Origin: FEN-987 sp964598845
GTDB taxonomy: Archaea > Thermoproteota > Bathyarchaeia > 40CM-2-53-6
Reading direction: 5' to 3'
NCBI GenBank assembly: GCA_964598845.1
Contig: CAZRDM010000006.1
Location: forward strand, 48,145-112,144
DNA length: 64,000 nt
The number at the start of each line of letters is the position of its first letter. Positions within the stretch are counted from its first letter, which is position 1. Below are positions 59,015-64,000 of the stretch, piece after piece. The notes beneath the pieces were generated by a model. The model saw only the letters and a program-made list of their open reading frames with translations, was not told the origin of the DNA and did not search any database. A program made the position numbers and the translations under genes.

Positions 59015-59755
59015 ATGCGAATCAAGCTAGGAGGTTTCGGATTCATCGCTTGGGAAATCCCTGTTTTGCTCGTAGCTCTGGCAATGGGGAGAATCTTTGG
59101 AGGACCATCTAGTGACTATCTGCCGAAAACGATCACAGTCGAGAGAGATGGCCTAACATGGCTGTGGAGACCAAGAACGGATGATTACACGGCCTTCTCT
59201 GAAAAACACGAGCCATTAGTTACGAAGTTGATGGCCAATCAATTTAGAAACGGCGAGGTGTTCCTCGACATCGGCTCTCATGTTGGAAGATACGCCGTTA
59301 GAGCCAGTAGAGAGGGGATGAAAGTACATGCATGGGAGCCGAACCCCTACAACAGATTTGGCCTCATGGAAAACCTGAGGATGAACAATCTGCGTGCCAG
59401 AGTCCACGCAGAAGCCCTTGGTGAAACGGAGGGTTTCGTTTCTTTCCAAGACAGAGGTGCTAGAAGCCACGTCACCAAGAGTGGTGGAAGGAAGGTGAAA
59501 GTGAAGAGGCTCGATTCCTACGACATCCCCGAAGTTGACTTGGTCAAGATAGACACGCAGGGCTTCGAGCTTCCCATACTCGCGGGAGCAAGGCGCACTC
59601 TCAGCAGATATCATCCCAGAGTGCTATTGGAACTGCATACATCCGTTGTCAGAGATTCAAGAGAAAAATGCGTGGACCTACTGCGAGCTTTGGGCTACAG
59701 CGAGTTCATGTCTATTACAGATATGGGACGCAGCTCGTATCTACTTTGCCCGTGA
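59015..59755 (+). CDS. FkbM-family methyltransferase
   Basis: VFLDIGSHVGRYAVRASREG (motif I), VHAWEPNPYNRFGLMENLRM (acidic loop), VKVKRLDSYDIPEVDLVKID then TQGFELPILAGARRTLSRYH are standard FkbM features, acting on hydroxyl groups of sugars or polyketides. An N-terminal hydrophobic segment (FIAWEIPVLLVALAMGRIFG) may tether it to the membrane. Same strand, 62 bp after the glycosyltransferase; probable sugar O-methylation. Confidence 0.85.
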   Translation: MRIKLGGFGFIAWEIPVLLVALAMGRIFGGPSSDYLPKTITVERDGLTWLWRPRTDDYTAFSEKHEPLVTKLMANQFRNGEVFLDIGSHVGRYAVRASREGMKVHAWEPNPYNRFGLMENLRMNNLRARVHAEALGETEGFVSFQDRGARSHVTKSGGRKVKVKRLDSYDIPEVDLVKIDTQGFELPILAGARRTLSRYHPRVLLELHTSVVRDSREKCVDLLRALGYSEFMSITDMGRSSYLLCP

Positions 59756-59902
59756 AAACGCACAACTTGAGATGCCCCGCTGAGTAGACTCACTCTTCTA
59801 GTGAACAGATTTTCGCCACTTTTGTTGGCCTCTGCCCTGAGGTGGATCGGATGTTAGGTGTTGCGTCAACCAATCGAGCATGTTAAAGGGACTTATCAAG
59901 CA

Positions 59903-60319
59903 ATGCAAGAGAGTAACCCGTTGTTGTCAGCGAACAATCTGAAACCTGAAGAGAAAGTGAGGATTGCGATCAACATGACAAATGTCGTGACCCAAGTCTG
60001 CGCTGACGGTGTGCGACAGCATAACTCCAAAATGACCGAGAAGGAGCTGATCTCCACACTGCGCCGCAGGTTCTCGCTGACAGATTGGAGAGAGAAGCCG
60101 GATCGATCCCAGGACCGTACATATCATCAGAGCGCTGAGTCACTTCTACTGGCGAAGCTTAGAACGATCAAAACGACAATTCAGCCCGAAAGAGCAGCGA
60201 TCGATAAACAAGACATCAGAGCCATCTTACAGTCCACCGATGTTAGTCTCAAAGCACTTCGTAGAAAAGCAGGAGCCCAGGGGACATTAGAGTTACTTGA
60301 CGAACTAATACGCGACTAG
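59903..60319 (+). CDS. Hypothetical helical protein
   Basis: From ATG 59903: QESNPLLSANNLKPEEKVRI, AINMTNVVTQVCADGVRQ, SKMTEKELISTLRRRFSL resemble the small proteins with a conserved xxMTDxxxxICADGIRxQ and EELIxxLRxR motif found next to nucleotidyltransferase-type toxins. No such partner is adjacent. A C-terminal helix bundle follows (ILQSTDVSLKALRRKAGAQG). TTG 59858 is an alternative start. Confidence 0.5.
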   Translation: MQESNPLLSANNLKPEEKVRIAINMTNVVTQVCADGVRQHNSKMTEKELISTLRRRFSLTDWREKPDRSQDRTYHQSAESLLLAKLRTIKTTIQPERAAIDKQDIRAILQSTDVSLKALRRKAGAQGTLELLDELIRD

Positions 60320-60595
60320 GTCACCTAGCTCTCGCCTCTAATCTCTGTGCTCGATTCGCGTCAAGTATCGAATCTCAAGCTGGTGTTCAAATCAGGGGTC
60401 ACGCCAAGAGGAGATACGCCTCTGGGCACGGCAGTGAGAGACAGCCTAAAGAGAGAGCTGCTGGCCAACCTCGCTAGACCGGTGGACCGGGCTATTTCCA
60501 TCCTGGCGTGGAAGCCCGCACCCGAGAGCTGCGTGTCCGTCTCGGGGTTGAGTCGGGTTCACAAGATATGACATACGACGCTAGGAGGGCGCCCG

Positions 60596-60742
60596 GTGAG
60601 CCGACCCTTCGCAACCAAAGATAATCTTCTCAGTCTGATGAGTGACGGGAAGCCTATGAGCACTAGAGAGATCACTGAACGGCTTGCGGTCACGACGAGA
60701 GCCGCTGAGTCCGCTTGCTGTCGCTACACGCATCCTACTTGA
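60596..60742 (+). pseudogene. Truncated paralogue of the winged-helix protein at 7386
   Basis: GTG 60596 encodes SRPFATKDNLLSLMSDGKPM, STREITERLAVTTRAAESAC and then diverges at CRYTHPT with a stop after 48 codons. The first 42 residues match the 7386 protein residue by residue (GRPYGSRDSLLELMIDGKPR...TARAAESVCYR). The 3' end runs into the RlmN-like fragment on the other strand, marking a recombination joint at about 60724-60742. Confidence 0.55.
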
Positions 60743-60966
60743 GTCGAGAGGCACGGTTTGTCGCGATGCTCCAAGAACACGCTTTCGACAGAGTTTCCAT
60801 CCTCCAATAGCGATAGGTACTTCGTTGCGCCGTCCTGCGAACTAGTCTTCTTACAGAGATGCATGAAGATCGTTGTGCAGACCGGCTCCTTAGGCGGCTC
60901 ATAGCTGCGGATCAGCAGGTGCCTCAGGCTTGCGCGTTTGCCGCCTATCACGTTCTCAACCGCCAT
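60724..60966 (-). pseudogene. RlmN-like rRNA/tRNA methyltransferase, N-terminal fragment
   Basis: 80 codons: GATKYLSLLEDGNSVESVFL then EHRDKPCLSTQVGCV-stop. This is the segment just before the radical-SAM cysteines of RlmN (xVExVxMxxR...TxCVSSQVGCxxxCxFC). The CxxxCxxC itself is missing because the frame ends at the joint with the winged-helix fragment. A 5' remnant only. Confidence 0.55.
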
Positions 60967-61042
60967 GGCGGACGTGAAAACAATTCAAGACAAACCGTTT
61001 TATACACAGCAGAGAAACCTACTATGTGGTAGGGGCCCGCAA

Positions 61043-61879
61043 TTGGTCCGTGAGAAGGTTGAGGTTGCGTTCCAACTTGCGATCATATTCGCGGTACTGT
61101 TAGCTTTTCAGCCATTACCCGTCCATGCCGCAGCAACTCTAATCCAGCAGAATAGCGCTGGCTGTTCTGATGTTGGCTGCGAGGGAGCTCCACCTGTCGT
61201 GGTCTCGTTCCCAAGCAGCGTTGCGAGTGGAAATGTCATAGTGGTAGGTGTGGTCACTGACGGTACGGTGGACTCTGTCAGTGATTCCAAGGGTTCAACG
61301 TTTGCTCAAGCTGTGTCGGCGACAGCATATGTGAAGAGTGTCTACATTTACGTTGCACCTCTTTCTTCGAGTGGATCGGATACGGTAACAGTGACTTTCT
61401 CCGCCACTGAGGACCCGTCTGAAGAAGTTGTCTACATTTATGAGGTCTCGGGAGTGACGACCACCGGGGCAGGAACAGGTACCGGTAGTGGGGGTGGGAC
61501 TTCAATGTCCACATCCTCTGTTGCTTTCCTGAGCGGCGCCTTTCTTCTCGGAATAATAGGAACGGGTTCTGTATCAGCTACGGCTGGGGCCGGGTTTACT
61601 CTCTCACCTGCTCCCTCGGGGACGTCCAAGTCACACGCTGAGTATGCCACATCCGGTGTGTCTTCCCCCACGACCTTCCCTGCAACCGTAGCCGTTCAAA
61701 CCGATTGGGTTGAGGTGGGGGTAGCCCTCAACCCTGCAGAGGCTCCACCAGCTCCTGTCGGCGGAGACATAGTATCAGTCAACCAGTTTCTCGTCGCCCT
61801 GCCCTGGCTGACGTTGTTCGCCGTGCTAGGCGTCGCAGTGGTTGGAGCTTACGTAGTTGGACAAAGAAAGAGGAAGTAA
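61043..61879 (+). CDS. Secreted surface protein with C-terminal membrane anchor
   Basis: Signal peptide VEVAFQLAIIFAVLLAFQPL then PVHAA, followed by Ser/Thr/Gly-rich beta sequence (VVVSFPSSVASGNVIVVGVV, SGSDTVTVTFSATEDPSEEV) and a Gly/Ser linker. The C-terminus has PVGGDIVSVNQFLVALPWLT, a hydrophobic helix and GQRKRK. The PVGG...N...PWL block matches that of the 10-kb secreted protein. The start is uncertain: TTG 61043 places the signal peptide properly, but the frame is open from 60938. Confidence 0.65.
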   Translation: MVREKVEVAFQLAIIFAVLLAFQPLPVHAAATLIQQNSAGCSDVGCEGAPPVVVSFPSSVASGNVIVVGVVTDGTVDSVSDSKGSTFAQAVSATAYVKSVYIYVAPLSSSGSDTVTVTFSATEDPSEEVVYIYEVSGVTTTGAGTGTGSGGGTSMSTSSVAFLSGAFLLGIIGTGSVSATAGAGFTLSPAPSGTSKSHAEYATSGVSSPTTFPATVAVQTDWVEVGVALNPAEAPPAPVGGDIVSVNQFLVALPWLTLFAVLGVAVVGAYVVGQRKRK

Positions 61880-63113
61880 GACTAATTCCCTCTTCCTTTC
61901 CTGTTTTCGGCTTGCACTACGCGGTTGCAAGCAGCATCGTTAGTGACTGGCGCCTGATTTCGCCTTAACCTGACGGAGGACTGAGCAGATCCGTCAGAGA
62001 TCGCAACGCTATCCACGATCGCATTGCCTACCCCTACTGGTCCTGCAATCACACCATGCGAGCGGTAGTGTCGTTTCTTCAGAGATGTTTTCTACACGCT
62101 GTCAATGGCAGCAAGACTCGGAGACACGCATGGGATGAAAAAGAACATGTCCGCTGTGCTTGGGCAGAGGGACGAGAACCTCAGACGCCACACTCTGGGC
62201 AGAATAGAGGAACTCATGAACACAAAGCGCTAAAGCCACAGCGCCCAGGACGAAAGTCACTTCATTCCTACAGGTTCGAGCCGAGCGTTTTGGAGTGAGA
62301 TTGTGAAGGTTTGTACCGGCTAGGAAATCTCGCAGACCCGAAAACCCCCAGGGCTCAGATCCGAATCGTTCGGGCAAGAAACGGCCAAAACTCGGGAACA
62401 AGAAGCGTTAAGTATGGTGGACCGGGCGTACACTGAACCCTAGGTTCAGATCACCACCTTCAATTCAGTTCTTGGAGCCTCGCTTGCTGTCCTACGGGTA
62501 CTCGTACGTCTCCTACCCTTGCACCTGTGATCCTCAGGCGGAAGCAGCCTTCCAGTCTCGACCTCTGCTCGAACTACATCAACTTAGCGCGGGGAGGTTG
62601 TACGGCAATGCTGCTGAGATCAGACGCGAGAGGGCGCTAGCCCTAGGTAACTGCTATACCGTATCGACCGCCAAGGAAAGGAAGTACCTTCCGCAATACG
62701 ATGTGGGCAGGGAGGCCGGGTTCCGATCGGACGCGTCGTTAGGGATGCAATATTGCAAGAACCCAAATGCGGCCATTGGCAGTGATCAGATTACAGGCCG
62801 GGTTCCTTGTCTGTCCCGCTGAAATACTCGATCTGCAGCACCGGTTCTGAGGGATGTGGCTACATCAAAGCGCGCGCTTTGATGTAGACTCTGGGAAAGA
62901 ACACCAAGTATCCCGCTCACATGTCGAGTCGATAAATCGCTTCTTGGTTCAATGGCCGTAGGACGATGAACAAGCCGAGCAAATGATTAGAACTGCGATA
63001 CTGCAATTGTTCAACCGTCTCTGAGCCAGAAGACGCTAGGGTTCTACGTTCTGGATCTTGATTCGGCAGACGGCTCTGTGAATTTTGGTTTGGTGTGAAT
63101 TCATTCATGCTGG
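61880..63113. other. Gene-poor region with relics
   Basis: No complete gene seen in about 1.2 kb. It holds the tRNA-end relic at 62327-62430 and a minus-strand frame ending at 62102 that carries signs of an integrase-adjacent ORF. An inverted repeat GCGCGCTTTGATGT near 62870 (CATCAAAGCGCGCGCTTTGATG) could form a hairpin at the transcript end. Confidence 0.35.
62327..62425 (-). other. tRNA 3'-end relic and trailer, paralogous to the 12.2-kb trailer
   Basis: The minus strand reads ACGCCCGGTCC-A-CCA (acceptor-like 3' end with CCA) and then ~90 bp similar to the trailer of tRNA-Thr(TGT), ending in EIS-stop. Upstream, where T-arm and the 5' parts should lie, no complementary acceptor GGACCGG was found, only a TGAACC-tag-GGTTCA hairpin. 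A decayed tRNA or attachment-site scar. Confidence 0.4.
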
Positions 63114-63506
63114 TCAGGGGCAGGTCCGTAGACTCACTGTTCTCGAGCAGTAATCGAAGGTCACATTGAAGTGCGATAAGGCTTGCACACCTAGGATAAT
63201 CTCATCGAGACCCCGATAGGTCTCGACGAAACCGTCCAATTTAGCTGAAAGGTGCGGCAATCTGAGGGTTGCGTAGGTACCCTTAGAGGTCAAGATTTCA
63301 CCATTGGCCAGCACAAGAGTTCTGCTGCTTTGCTGAAGTTCATCGAGACGAAGCTCTTCGAAAACGTTCATCGGGATCGTCAAGAAGCCTTCGTAACCGC
63401 TGTCGATCGTCGCCACCACGGATCCATCCGGGGGATACAGCATTCTACAGAAAGGGTTCTCCAGAACGATCCGAACTATCGGCGTAAGATTCAGAAAAGC
63501 GCTCAA
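63114..63506 (-). CDS. Retropepsin-like aspartic protease (clan AA)
   Basis: 130 residues, single domain: VVATIDSGYEGFLTIPMNVF carries D-S-G of a single-domain aspartyl protease (active as a dimer), SSRTLVLANGEILTSKGTYA a flap-like hairpin, and RGLDEIILGVQALSHFNVTF the hydrophobic motif before the last strand. Four bases overlap with the upstream ribbon-helix-helix gene, as in two-gene modules often seen in archaea. Substrate unknown; the antitoxin-like partner is an obvious candidate. Confidence 0.75.
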   Translation of the reverse strand: MSAFLNLTPIVRIVLENPFCRMLYPPDGSVVATIDSGYEGFLTIPMNVFEELRLDELQQSSRTLVLANGEILTSKGTYATLRLPHLSAKLDGFVETYRGLDEIILGVQALSHFNVTFDYCSRTVSLRTCP

Positions 63507-63829
63507 GCCTTTCTCGCGCGAAAGCCAGCCCGCGCGACAGCAGCGAGAGGAACCAAAGAAATTATCCTAACAGACCTTGAATCAACCTTTAGGTCTTTCA
63601 GTCTCGAAGCGAGCTGCTCCAGGCTATCTGCCTCAGCCACAACTTTATCGCCTTTCAAGGCACGAAATCTTTCCGTCGGGGCTGGTGTTTCGAATCTCCC
63701 TAGCGCCTGGAGGATGGCCTCCTCCACTAATCCCGACAAGGCCCCGCGACGCGAACCGTACCGTTCCCTAATCGCTCTCCTGAGCTTCCTGAGGGTCTCT
63801 GCGGACATGGAAACGGTCAGATTCACCAA
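63503..63829 (-). CDS. Ribbon-helix-helix protein, partner of the aspartic protease
   Basis: VNLTVSMSAETLRKLRRAIR, ERYGSRRGALSGLVEEAILQ and ALGRF form the beta-strand/two-helix RHH unit; the rest (ERFRALKGDKVVAEADSLEQ, VRIISLVPLAAVARAGFRAR) is a strand-helix tail that may bind the protease. The stop is at 63503, overlapping the protease start. ATG 63829. Likely represses its own operon via the repeat box at 63855-63882. Confidence 0.75.
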   Translation of the reverse strand: MVNLTVSMSAETLRKLRRAIRERYGSRRGALSGLVEEAILQALGRFETPAPTERFRALKGDKVVAEADSLEQLASRLKDLKVDSRSVRIISLVPLAAVARAGFRARKA

Positions 63830-63854
63830 GCGCGCAGCACCACTCTTGAAGCTC

Positions 63855-63882
63855 TACGTAAAGATCACATAAAGATTACGTA
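63855..63882 (-). promoter_or_regulatory. Paired TACGTA boxes upstream of the RHH-protease operon
   Basis: TACGTA occurs twice 22 bp apart (63855-63860 and 63877-63882), each beside an AAAGAT copy (TAAAGATCACATAAAGAT). It lies 26-53 bp upstream of the RHH start, overlaps a TATA-like TTATACG/CTTTATG on the minus strand, and fits an RHH operator with two turns of spacing. Confidence 0.45.
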
Positions 63883-64000
63883 TAACCGGTTCAACAGCGC
63901 TGAGAGCGACTTTTCTTGTGCGAGCAGAGGGCTGAGGGGAGAGTCATCTGGCGGTGGCGACTCCAAAGTACTCCGGTGAAAGCGGGAGCTGCCCACGCTG

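Noticed and set aside
62327..62430. Functional split or permuted tRNA at 62.4 kb
   Set aside because: No matching 5' acceptor GGACCGG was found nearby and the T-arm does not pair; a relic is simpler.

Overview
The window looks archaeal, most likely from the TACK/Thermoproteota side (a Bathyarchaeia-like or non-nitrifying Nitrososphaeria-like lineage; this placement is inference). Signs are several intron-bearing tRNA genes with introns at non-canonical positions, a Dpo4-type Y-family polymerase, a TrpB2-type beta subunit, a TFS transcription factor, many small zinc-ribbon proteins, TATA-like boxes 20-40 bp before starts, few Shine-Dalgarno sites, and surface proteins with a C-terminal membrane anchor. 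There is no rRNA operon, no CRISPR array and no complete insertion sequence.

Layout. 1-6.9 kb: partial aminotransferase, a Vgb-like propeller pseudogene, tRNA-Pro, a membrane-bound spermidine-synthase-like protein, a VapBC pair with a broken toxin, an MFS transporter, and a VOC domain fused to a C2H2 finger. 7.4-12.1 kb: an accessory island with winged-helix and PD-(D/E)XK nuclease genes, a NurA fragment, a secreted protein, acidic proteins and a ribbon-helix-helix protein, ending at an intron-bearing tRNA-Thr. 12.4-28.7 kb: mostly housekeeping (pgk, intron-bearing tRNA-Met, CapK-like ligase, rpiA, asparagine-synthase-like enzyme, UPF0182, methyltransferase, TFS, peroxiredoxin, TrmO-like). 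A tRNA-Thr(GGT) with three introns lies at 29.3 kb.

30.1-35.9 kb is the most striking block. A JAMM protease fused to a membrane helix and an extracellular part, a ubiquitin-like protein ending in Gly-Gly, an E2-like protein with HPN and a candidate active-site Cys, and an E1-like protein with its own N-terminal ubiquitin-like domain form one tight operon. Zinc-ribbon plus B-box-like proteins lie on both sides and might act as ligase-like partners, though this is unproven. Together they make a near-complete eukaryote-style ubiquitin conjugation and removal set.

35.9-50.2 kb: a membrane protein with InlB-like repeats outside and a winged helix inside, an Hjc-like nuclease, thioredoxin, an ArsR regulator with a palindromic operator, pheA, a DapA/KDG-aldolase family enzyme, dinB, DUF72, a CARF-type regulator without CRISPR, GST, rhomboid, two coiled-coil proteins, a ZIP transporter, an amidohydrolase pseudogene and trpB2. 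50.6-59.8 kb is a probable biosynthetic or surface-modification cluster. It holds two CapK-like ligases, a stand-alone phosphohistidine swivelling domain with an unknown 340-residue partner and a methyltransferase in one operon, then a ceramidase-like hydrolase, a GT2 glycosyltransferase and an FkbM methyltransferase. 60-64 kb is another scarred region: a truncated winged-helix paralogue abutting an RlmN fragment, a secreted protein, a tRNA-end relic, and a ribbon-helix-helix/aspartic-protease pair.

Many short genes are broken by single frameshifts or stops (about 0.67, 3.9, 7.75, 11.6, 18.5, 29.0, 35.1 and 48.7 kb). Either the genome carries much decaying accessory DNA or the consensus has residual indels; large core genes are intact, which favours the first reading.
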